A stretch of 16,767 nt of DNA from Faucicola sp937889485 (GTDB lineage: Bacteria; Pseudomonadota; Gammaproteobacteria; Pseudomonadales; Moraxellaceae), in NCBI GenBank assembly GCA_051653685.1, contig JBOFWQ010000130.1:1-16767 (forward strand), given 5' to 3'. Under the pieces are notes generated by a model. That model worked only from the letters and a program-made list of their open reading frames with translations, was not told the origin of the DNA and did no database searches. Position 1 is the first letter of the stretch. Every line of letters starts with the position of its first letter. The translations under genes were made by a program, and so were the position numbers. This document shows, piece by piece, positions 1-6,832 of this stretch.

Positions 1-164
1 CAACAACAATCCGTGCTTTGTCTGCTAGCGCATTGCCGTTAACATACCCGCCCAGCGCCTTTCATGCTATTATGACCCTTTAAAATCAAGCGTAATAAGC
101 AAGATCAGCCAATGTCAACGCCATACCATTTTTCTGCTAAATATTGGTATTCCAAGATACATTA

Positions 165-193
165 TTGACGAATTTGTTTACAAAGCTGATACT
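165..193 (+). promoter_or_regulatory. Candidate sigma70 promoter for icd (distal)
   Basis: TTGACG at 165-170 matches the -35 consensus in five of six bases. It is followed after exactly 17 bp by GATACT at 188-193, which matches the -10 consensus in four of six. It lies on the coding strand of the downstream isocitrate dehydrogenase gene and would give a leader of about 120 nt. Confidence 0.4.
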
Positions 194-218
194 TTGCCTT
201 TAAAAGATGCCATCACCT

Positions 219-248
219 GTGGCAGCACCCAATTCGTACCACTATAAT
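219..248 (+). promoter_or_regulatory. Candidate sigma70 promoter for icd (proximal)
   Basis: A perfect TATAAT lies at 243-248, with GTGGCA (four of six) 18 bp upstream at 219-224. Transcription would begin near 255 and include the inverted repeat at 267-285. The weak -35 suggests an activator may be needed, which is an inference. Confidence 0.4.
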
Positions 249-266
249 AGTTCTATTCATCGTGAC

Positions 267-285
267 ACTAGACCTATCGTCTAGT
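267..285. repeat. Perfect 7-bp inverted repeat in icd leader
   Basis: ACTAGAC and GTCTAGT are exact reverse complements separated by five bases (CTATC). The element starts 19 bp after the proximal TATAAT and ends 34 bp before the start codon, so it sits where an operator or a short leader hairpin would act. It has no T tract and is not a terminator. Confidence 0.6.
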
Positions 286-319
286 ATTCAACACCCACAT
301 CAATATAAAGAGGTTACTT

Positions 320-2551
320 ATGGCTAGTGGAAAGTCAAATATTATCTATACATTAACTGACGAAGCCCCGCTACTGGCAACTTACTCACTACTTCCTATC
401 ATTGAAGCGTTTACCAAACCAGCAGGCGTAGAAATCACCAAAACCGATATTTCCGTGGCAGCGCGGGTATTGGCAGAATTTTCAGACTACCTCACCCCCG
501 AACAACAAGTCCCCGATAACCTAGCTGAACTAGGACGTCTTACCCAAGACCCAAACACCAATATTATCAAACTTCCCAATATTAGTGCCTCAGTGGCTCA
601 GCTGCAAGAATGTATTGAAGAACTACAAGCCAAAGGCTACCAAATCCCAACCTACCCAGAAAACCCCACCACCGAAGAAGAAAAAGCCATCAAAGCACGT
701 TATGGCAAATGCTTGGGTTCTGCCGTAAATCCTGTATTACGTGAAGGTAACTCTGACCGCCGCGCCCCTGCTGCCGTAAAAAACTATGCCAAAAAACACC
801 CGCACAGCATGGGTGAGTGGAAACAATGGTCAAAAACCCACGTCTCACACATGGAAGAGGGCGACTTTTACCATGGCGAAAAATCCATGACCTTGGATAA
901 AGCGCGTAAAGTAAAAATGGAACTTATCACAGACAGCGGCAAAACCTTGGTACTAAAACCAGAAGTAGCCCTGCAAGATGGCGAAATCATCGACTCGATG
1001 TTTATGAGTAAAAAAGCCCTCATTGACTTCTACGAAAAAGAACTTGAAGACTGCCGCGAAGGTAAAATCTTGTTCTCTCTACACGTCAAAGCCACCATGA
1101 TGAAAGTATCACACCCCATCGTATTTGGTCACTGCGTGAAAGTCTACTACAAAGACGCCTTTGAAAAATGGGGCAAAACGTTTGATGAGCTTGGCATCAA
1201 CGTCAATAATGGCATGGCAGGTCTTTATGAAAAAATCGAAACCTTGCCTACCACCATTCGAGAAGAAATTATCCGCGACCTACACGCTTGCCAAGAGCAT
1301 CGCCCCGCATTAGCCATGGTAGACTCTGCCAAAGGCATTGATAACTTTTACTCACCCAATGATGTCATCGTAGATGCCTCAATGCCTGCCATGATTCGTA
1401 ACGGCGGCAAAATGTGGGCAGCCGATGGCAAACCCTATGACTGTAAAGCCGTCATGCCAGAATCTACCTTTGCCCGTATTTATCAAGAAGTCATCAACTT
1501 TTGCAAATGGCACGGCAACTTTGACCCAGCGACCATGGGTACCGTACCCAATGTGGGCTTAATGGCACAAAAAGCCGAAGAATACGGCTCACATGACAAA
1601 ACCTTTGAAATCCCTGAAACAGGCGTTGCCAATATCACCGACGTTGACACAGGCGAAGTACTGATGTCGCAAAACGTGGAAGAAGGCGATATCTGGCGCA
1701 TGTGTCAAGTCAAAGATGCCCCGATTCGCGACTGGGTAAAACTGGCGGTCAATCGTGCGCGCAACTCAGGCATGCCAGCTATTTTCTGGCTTGACCCATA
1801 CCGCCCACACGAAAATGAGCTGATCAAAAAAGTCAATAAATACCTCTTAGACCATGACACCACTGGGCTTAATATCCAAATTATGTCACAAGTGCGCGCC
1901 ATGCGCTTTACCCTTGAGCGGGTAGCTCGCGGTCAAGACACCATCTCCGTGACAGGTAACATCTTACGTGACTACTTAACCGACCTATTCCCAATCCTTG
2001 AGCTTGGCACCTCTGCCAAAATGTTATCAATTGTACCGCTTATGGCAGGCGGCGGCATGTACGAAACAGGCGCAGGCGGCTCTGCACCCAAACATGTCGA
2101 ACAATTGGTAGAAGAAAATCACTTGCGCTGGGACTCACTGGGCGAAATGTTGGCATTAGCCGTATCACTTGAAGACTTGGGCATCAAAGAAAATAACCCA
2201 CGTATCAAACTGCTGGCACAAACACTCGACTTGGCAACAGGCAAACTACTGGACAATGACAAATCTCCCTCACGTCGTACGGGCGAACTTGACAACCGTG
2301 GTAGCCATTATTACCTTGCCAAATACTGGGCAGAAGAATTGGTCAATCAAGAGCAAGACAGCGAACTCAAAGCCAAATTTGCACCACTTGCCAAAGCACT
2401 TGCAGATAACGAACAGTCCATTGTAGCAGAGCTTAACAACGTGCAAGGACAAAATGTAGATATTGGCGGTTATTACAAACCAGACCAAGCCAAACTTGAT
2501 GCAGTGATGCGTCCAAGCGCTACCTTAAACCAAGCACTGACTGCAATCTAA
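320..2551 (+). CDS. icd: Isocitrate dehydrogenase, NADP-dependent, monomeric type
   Basis: Converts isocitrate and NADP+ to 2-oxoglutarate, CO2 and NADPH in the TCA cycle, in the cytoplasm. At 743 residues it fits the monomeric family (about 740; Azotobacter vinelandii enzyme 741) and not the roughly 415-residue dimeric type. Recognisable from the start: IIYTLTDEAPLLATYSLLPI, then the substrate-loop region SAVNPVLREGNSDRR (residues 134-148), the metal-binding Asp352 in VDASMPAMI, and ILRDYLTDLFP with Arg550, Asp551 and Asp555. KHVEQ and RWDS hold the NADP-binding His592 and Arg603. These roles are transferred from the Azotobacter enzyme by alignment from memory. AAAGAGG at 307-313, six bases before the ATG, fixes the start. 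The gene is monocistronic, with promoters upstream and a strong terminator 18 bp after the stop. AceK control is described for the dimeric type, so it should not be assumed here. Confidence 0.97.
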   Translation: MASGKSNIIYTLTDEAPLLATYSLLPIIEAFTKPAGVEITKTDISVAARVLAEFSDYLTPEQQVPDNLAELGRLTQDPNTNIIKLPNISASVAQLQECIEELQAKGYQIPTYPENPTTEEEKAIKARYGKCLGSAVNPVLREGNSDRRAPAAVKNYAKKHPHSMGEWKQWSKTHVSHMEEGDFYHGEKSMTLDKARKVKMELITDSGKTLVLKPEVALQDGEIIDSMFMSKKALIDFYEKELEDCREGKILFSLHVKATMMKVSHPIVFGHCVKVYYKDAFEKWGKTFDELGINVNNGMAGLYEKIETLPTTIREEIIRDLHACQEHRPALAMVDSAKGIDNFYSPNDVIVDASMPAMIRNGGKMWAADGKPYDCKAVMPESTFARIYQEVINFCKWHGNFDPATMGTVPNVGLMAQKAEEYGSHDKTFEIPETGVANITDVDTGEVLMSQNVEEGDIWRMCQVKDAPIRDWVKLAVNRARNSGMPAIFWLDPYRPHENELIKKVNKYLLDHDTTGLNIQIMSQVRAMRFTLERVARGQDTISVTGNILRDYLTDLFPILELGTSAKMLSIVPLMAGGGMYETGAGGSAPKHVEQLVEENHLRWDSLGEMLALAVSLEDLGIKENNPRIKLLAQTLDLATGKLLDNDKSPSRRTGELDNRGSHYYLAKYWAEELVNQEQDSELKAKFAPLAKALADNEQSIVAELNNVQGQNVDIGGYYKPDQAKLDAVMRPSATLNQALTAI

Positions 2552-2569
2552 CTTAACATATGCCATCAA

Positions 2570-2601
2570 AAAAAGCCAAAGAGTATCATCTTTGGCTTTT
2601 T
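2570..2601 (+). terminator. Intrinsic terminator of icd, probably bidirectional
   Basis: AAAAAGCCAAAGA and TCTTTGGCTTTTT form a perfect 13-bp stem around the six-base loop GTATCA, starting 18 bp after the icd stop. The arms end in T on one strand and begin with A on the other. The hairpin could therefore also stop leftward transcripts coming from the cyclase gene. Confidence 0.93.
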
Positions 2602-2806
2602 AATATTTTTGGTCAAACTAAACAGTGGGCTAGAACGAAAAAGACATAAAACGTGCTTTGCGTACCCTAAGATTTAACACCTTGGCATGACTTGACGGAG
2701 AAAATAACTAATTATCTAAAAACCTGTATTCACAATATCATGTTCATTTAAACTTTCAACGCAAAGATGTTATGAGCGCAACCGCTAACAAAATGAAATA
2801 GCAATA

Positions 2807-4165
2807 CTAGGGCTGTTGTTTCTTTTTCTCAACAATCTGTAAAGCATCATGAAGGTGGCGCATAATCGTTTGTTGGTCATAATTACGAATATCATGAAAG
2901 TTTAAATGCAAATTAAATCCAGGTAAATTGAAATCCACCCAATCGCTTTGCCCCTTGCTATTTTGTGCAGGATCCAACAGCTCCCATACCGTAACCGCCT
3001 CTTGAAAACCCTTAAATGACAGTTGCCCCACAGACTTACAATTATGTACATGGCTGATTAAATGATAGGTACTTTCACTAATTAATATCTGATTTTGCTT
3101 GGCAGTAGATTCCAATCTTGATGCAAAATTTGCCTCTTTGCCTATCACGGTATAAGTCATACGATTACGGCTACCGAAATTGCCCACATAACAATATCCT
3201 GTATTAATCCCAATTCTCACGTACAGTCCATCAAACCCCAACAAACGCCATTGCTGGCGCAGCACCGCCATCTCACGACGCATCTCAATTGCCATACTTG
3301 CGCAGTTAATCGCATTATCACGGTCATTGCTAGTGCCCGTATCACCAAAATAACACAGCAGTCCATCACCCAAAAACTTATCCAGCGTTGCCCCATATTT
3401 TTGGGTAACCTGTGTCATGCGATCAAAATAAGTATTTAAAATATTAGCAAGATGGTCAGGGCTAATATTATCTGATAACGCTGTAAACCCCACGATATCA
3501 GAAAATAAAATTGTTAACTTACGGCGCTGATTTACCACCTCAACCTTGGTATTACTTTTTAAAATAGGCTGCCAAATTTGAGGGGGTAAAAAGCGAGTTA
3601 ACTTATTTGTAACAGATACTAACGTATCGATACGTTGCTGCTGACCTTGCAAAGCGAGCTTGGTACTACGCAGCTTAACAATCAGCATTCGCAACTGGTA
3701 AGCCACAATTAAAACAGTAACAAACACCACCCCAAAATTTAGAATATCTTGGTGGCGCGGCGTAATAACCAACTTGGGTAATAAAAAATTTACCGTCAAC
3801 AGACTAACAAGTGCAGTAAATACCGTGAGCAGCACCAAAGAAATCGTCATCTTGGTATTAACAAAAACCAATCTCACAATAATCAGCAACCAAATGGCTA
3901 AACTTGGAATATAATTGAACTGTAGTAGCCCTGTGGTTACCGTAAGAAGCACCACCACGCTGGCAGAAGTTGTAAACTTATGCGGATGATAAAGAGAAAG
4001 TATAAAGACACTGATGCCCAGTAACCCTAATAACCCAACAATCGTGGCATAAAGGGGCGATAAACCAAACATCCATAACAAAACCAGTAAAATAAAAAAC
4101 GCCCCTAACTCTGGAAACTGGGGGTATTTTAAATGATTTAAAAAATGGCTGAATGATTCACGCAA
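2807..4165 (-). CDS. Membrane-anchored class III adenylate cyclase (CyaB-like)
   Basis: Makes cAMP from ATP. The first 165 residues are about five or six hydrophobic helices, followed by a short linker helix (166-200) and a class III cyclase domain (about 214-397). Key residues are visible: metal-binding Asp223 in FSDIVGFT and Asp267 in FLGDG; Lys263 and Thr339 (in MTYTVIG), the adenine-selecting pair; and Asn346 and Arg350 in NFASRLE for the transition state. Lys plus Thr argues for ATP rather than GTP as substrate. Size and layout resemble Pseudomonas CyaB (463 residues, MASE2 membrane sensor), but I cannot prove the MASE2 assignment. The start is TTG directly after an in-frame TAG, with only a weak AGGTAG upstream. 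The next ATG would lose most of the first helix. It follows the HIT gene in the same direction after 70 bp. No cAMP receptor gene is in the window. Confidence 0.9.
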   Translation of the reverse strand: MRESFSHFLNHLKYPQFPELGAFFILLVLLWMFGLSPLYATIVGLLGLLGISVFILSLYHPHKFTTSASVVVLLTVTTGLLQFNYIPSLAIWLLIIVRLVFVNTKMTISLVLLTVFTALVSLLTVNFLLPKLVITPRHQDILNFGVVFVTVLIVAYQLRMLIVKLRSTKLALQGQQQRIDTLVSVTNKLTRFLPPQIWQPILKSNTKVEVVNQRRKLTILFSDIVGFTALSDNISPDHLANILNTYFDRMTQVTQKYGATLDKFLGDGLLCYFGDTGTSNDRDNAINCASMAIEMRREMAVLRQQWRLLGFDGLYVRIGINTGYCYVGNFGSRNRMTYTVIGKEANFASRLESTAKQNQILISESTYHLISHVHNCKSVGQLSFKGFQEAVTVWELLDPAQNSKGQSDWVDFNLPGFNLHLNFHDIRNYDQQTIMRHLHDALQIVEKKKQQP

Positions 4166-4169
4166 CTAC

Positions 4170-4209
4170 TTGGCTACCTATAGGGTTGGCTTATAAAAAA
4201 TGGTTGGCT
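4170..4209. repeat. Three TTGGCT direct repeats before cyclase start
   Basis: TTGGCT occurs at 4170-4175, 4186-4191 and 4204-4209, with start-to-start spacings of 16 and 18 bp. The outer two belong to longer GGTTGGCT copies (4184-4191 and 4202-4209). The repeats fill the short gap between the HIT stop and the cyclase start, so they could be protein-binding sites. This is an inference from position. Confidence 0.4.
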
Positions 4210-4235
4210 AACAAAAATCTAACATTGACGCTATA

Positions 4236-4673
4236 TTATACCGCCATTTTCCAATCAAACGGCATATCACGATGCCCACGCAATGCCATCATCAGCGTCT
4301 GCTGCATATGACTGAGCACCTCCGCGGTATAAGGAATGGCAGGCTTGCCCCACACAGGATTAGGCCAGGCACTGTCATTTTGATAACGCACAATGTGATG
4401 AAAATGAAACTGGGGAACTTGATTGCCTAATGCAGCAATATTCATTTTATCAGCTTGAAAAGTTTTTGCCAGCTGGCTAGATAACCAACTTGATTCACGC
4501 AAAAATTGGGCTTGGTCACTGCTGTTTAACTCATATAATTCTTTAATGCCTGGTACTCTAGGAATCAAAATGAGCCAAGGAAACTGGCAGTCATTCATCA
4601 AGCGGCAAGTGGATAAAGGAAATTCCCCCACTAAAAAAGTATCTTTTGCTAATTGTGGATGTAAATTAAACAT
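4236..4673 (-). CDS. HIT-family (histidine triad) protein
   Basis: A 145-residue cytoplasmic protein of the histidine triad superfamily, whose members hydrolyse or transfer nucleoside phosphates. The signature is QVPQFHFHHIVRY, with His90, His92 and His93, followed by NDSAWPNPVWG, which typifies a proteobacterial HIT subfamily whose relatives read VPQxHxHxxARxxxDxAWPxPVWG. The triad here is H-F-H-H rather than H-x-H-x-H, so the nucleophile assignment (His92) is tentative. The N-terminal half has FPWLILIPRVPG, the usual HIT core strand. The ATG follows GAG with a five-base gap, a weak ribosome site. It lies upstream of the adenylate cyclase on the same strand and may share its transcript. Both act on nucleotides, but a functional link is speculation. 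Its substrate is unknown. Confidence 0.9.
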   Translation of the reverse strand: MFNLHPQLAKDTFLVGEFPLSTCRLMNDCQFPWLILIPRVPGIKELYELNSSDQAQFLRESSWLSSQLAKTFQADKMNIAALGNQVPQFHFHHIVRYQNDSAWPNPVWGKPAIPYTAEVLSHMQQTLMMALRGHRDMPFDWKMAV

Positions 4674-4881
4674 AATAACTCAATGCATTTAACAGTGTTT
4701 TTAGGAAGGTAAAATTGATAAAATCAAACTCTACGGTTATTTTAACAGTTATGATTGCAAGACGAAACACCTTATTAATGAAGAATGGCTGCGGGTAGCA
4801 TAAAATAGTGACGAACCCCACTTTATTAACTTACAGCGTATCCCCCTACAATAAAAAATCAGCAAAACAATTAGGAAATAT

Positions 4882-6600
4882 ATGAAGTATGCGACGACAA
4901 AACAAGCGCGATTAACCTTGGTTACCCTGCTCGTGGTATGGGTGGGCACCCTATGTATGCCTGTACAAGCCGCCGCCCCAGCAAAGCCCGCTAGTAGCGC
5001 CACTGCCACCCAAGCACCCCAAGATACTTTTAGACGCGACACCCCTCGCGGCACCATGCAGGGCTTTATGCAAGCCTTGGCGCAAAACGATTGGGCACTG
5101 GCAATAAACTACATTGATGTCAACAATAACAAAAACCCCAGTGCCACGATACAATCGCTTAAAGCGGCACTCGATAGTGGCGGGCGTATCAATGAGCAAC
5201 TACAAATTAGCAATGACCCTGCGGGCAACCTAGATGACAAACTACCGCCAAACTTGGATAAAGTGGGCGAGATCAATGCACCCAATACCAATAAAGGCAG
5301 TATTGACATCTTATTACAGCGCGTCAAGCAAAATAATGGCACCCAAGTTTGGCTTATTTCACAGCAAACCCTACAACAAGTATCCACCTTATCGCCCAAT
5401 GCCAAACCCACGTTGGTTGAGCGTTATGTTCCCAAAAAATGGCTCGATGAGGACATCAAAGGCTATAGTGTTGGGCACATTGCCGCGGTTATTGCCTTAT
5501 TATTTGCCACGTATGTGCTGTCTTTGTTAATCAGCCAACTATTCTTTTGGTTATTTCGCACCCTATATTTGGCAACGCACCCCGATAAGGACAAAAGGTT
5601 TCCTATTGATGGTCGGGTCGTGGTACCTGCTGCCATGGTTATTACTGGGGTTATTATCAAAGAATTGATGATCGTAGTTGGCATCAACCTTGTTGCGCGC
5701 AATGTTGTCTCAAAACTGGCAGACATGTTGTCTTGGGTGGCGCTGGCTTGGCTGTTGCTACGTATCATGGATTTGGTGTTTAAACGCGCCGAAAACTATG
5801 CCAGCAATAACAACCATCCCGAACGTCTTTCAGTGCTTAATCTACTAAGAAAAGTAGTCAAGGTTATTTTATTGGCAATTGCGGCGATTGTTATCTTGGG
5901 CAATCTAGGATTTGATCTCACCACAGGGATAGCCGCCCTTGGTATCGGGGGTGTGGCATTGGCACTCGGCGCGCAAAAAACCATCGAAAACTTGGTGGGC
6001 AGCGTCTCTGTGGTTGCTGATCAGCCCGTCAATGTGGGCGACTATTGCCGTTTTGGTAGTCAAGAAGGCACGGTTGAAGATATCGGTATTCGCTCCACTC
6101 GGCTGCGTACCACAGATAGAACTGTGGTCACCATTCCCAATGGCAATTTTTCATCCATGAGTATTGAAAACGTCTCAAAACGTGATATGTTTCATTTTTC
6201 TCAGGTGTTTTATGTGTCGCGCGATAGTGATATTGATAAACTCAAAGAATTTCTTGAGCAAACCCAAATTTATATTACCAACCACCCAGATACCAATAGT
6301 ATGCTCAATCAAGTCAGGATTTCTGGCACGCAGCAAGACGCGTATCTGGTGGAAGTGCGCTGCTATATGACCGTAAAAGGGGTGATGGATTTTAATCAAA
6401 AACAAACTGAAATGATTTTACAAATTGCCGAATTGATGCAAGACGTGGGACTCAAAAACGCCTTACCAACCAGCCGTGTGATGATGGGAAAACCCATTGA
6501 CATTGTATATCCCAACGTCGCTAACCCTACCATATTGACCAAAAAAGGTGACACGGGCAACAATAATGGCGCCAAAGAAAAAAGCGATACTCAAGGCTAA
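4882..6600 (+). CDS. MscS-family mechanosensitive ion channel
   Basis: A tension-gated channel expected in the inner membrane, releasing solutes on osmotic downshock. Residues 1-30 are a signal peptide (LTLVTLLVVW core, cleavage likely after VQA), followed by a periplasmic domain of about 160 residues. Hydrophobic helices lie near 197-225, 245-270, 281-300 and 323-341. The pore helix at about 346-372 contains the Gly/Ala-rich GIAALGIGGVALALGAQ. The MscS beta domain follows, with QPVNVGDYCRFG, GTVEDIGIRSTRLRT and VTIPNGNF (about 381-424), then the alpha/beta C-terminal domain and a polar tail (KKGDTGNNNGAKEKSD). At 572 residues it is larger than E. coli MscS (286) and smaller than MscK, so it is a mid-size paralogue with an added periplasmic domain. 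AGGA five bases before the ATG supports the start. It is divergent from the HIT gene and convergent with nrdA and the lipoprotein gene. Confidence 0.93.
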   Translation: MKYATTKQARLTLVTLLVVWVGTLCMPVQAAAPAKPASSATATQAPQDTFRRDTPRGTMQGFMQALAQNDWALAINYIDVNNNKNPSATIQSLKAALDSGGRINEQLQISNDPAGNLDDKLPPNLDKVGEINAPNTNKGSIDILLQRVKQNNGTQVWLISQQTLQQVSTLSPNAKPTLVERYVPKKWLDEDIKGYSVGHIAAVIALLFATYVLSLLISQLFFWLFRTLYLATHPDKDKRFPIDGRVVVPAAMVITGVIIKELMIVVGINLVARNVVSKLADMLSWVALAWLLLRIMDLVFKRAENYASNNNHPERLSVLNLLRKVVKVILLAIAAIVILGNLGFDLTTGIAALGIGGVALALGAQKTIENLVGSVSVVADQPVNVGDYCRFGSQEGTVEDIGIRSTRLRTTDRTVVTIPNGNFSSMSIENVSKRDMFHFSQVFYVSRDSDIDKLKEFLEQTQIYITNHPDTNSMLNQVRISGTQQDAYLVEVRCYMTVKGVMDFNQKQTEMILQIAELMQDVGLKNALPTSRVMMGKPIDIVYPNVANPTILTKKGDTGNNNGAKEKSDTQG

Positions 6601-6627
6601 AATGGTTTGACAAGCGCTAGCAAACCT

Positions 6628-6657
6628 AACGGCTATTTAATGAGTAATAGCCGTTTT
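6628..6657 (+). terminator. Terminator of the mscS-type gene
   Basis: AACGGCTATT and AATAGCCGTT form a perfect 10-bp stem with an 8-base loop, followed on the plus strand by TTTT and then GGG. The U tract is short. The hairpin overlaps the last codons and stop of the convergent lipoprotein gene, so it may also mark the end of that transcript, although no T tract follows on the minus strand. Confidence 0.75.
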
Positions 6658-6831
6658 GGGTGGTGTGGCAGGTGTGGTCGCCAAGGCGGTATCTTTGGCA
6701 ACGGGTGCACTGTTGCCCAAATCCACATACACAGGAATTGGGCTGTCATACCACTGGGGTATCAAGGCACAGCCTAACAATGCATTAATCAATAAAAGCA
6801 AAATTGCTAGGCGAACTGGTATGCTACTCAT
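6637..6831 (-). CDS. Small lipoprotein coupled to nrdA
   Basis: A 64-residue protein that begins one base after the nrdA stop (TAA-T-ATG), an arrangement typical of translational coupling. The N-terminus is a lipoprotein signal: Arg7, a hydrophobic stretch LAILLLLINA, and the lipobox LLGC with the lipidated Cys21. The mature part is only 44 residues, Pro-, Ala- and Thr-rich (ALIPQWYDSPIPVYVDLG, then a TTPATPP tail). Ala follows the Cys, which by the Lol +2 rule predicts outer-membrane sorting. Its last codons form one arm of the mscS terminator, so its end is tightly packed. I recognise no family and propose no function. A longer in-frame reading starting inside nrdA is possible, but the lipobox position favours this ATG. 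Confidence 0.7.
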   Translation of the reverse strand: MSSIPVRLAILLLLINALLGCALIPQWYDSPIPVYVDLGNSAPVAKDTALATTPATPPKTAITH

Positions 6832-6832
6832 A

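Larger units (their letters stand above)
1..319. other. Non-coding left edge and icd upstream region
   Basis: No complete gene is visible in these 319 bases. The right half holds the promoter-like elements and inverted repeat listed separately for the isocitrate dehydrogenase gene. At the extreme left, the minus strand has a perfect TTGACA at 113-118, an AAAGGG at 76-81 and an ATG at 63-65. The frame from that ATG stops after eight codons. A neighbouring minus-strand frame with no ATG reads LGGYVNGNALADKARIVV towards position 1. A leftward gene may therefore start near here with its body outside the window, but its start cannot be fixed from this sequence. Confidence 0.4.

Noticed and set aside
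4715..4727. FNR/Anr-like palindrome TTGAT-AAA-ATCAA upstream of the HIT gene
   Set aside because: The half-sites are separated by three bases, while FNR-type boxes need four; it is probably chance in AT-rich DNA.
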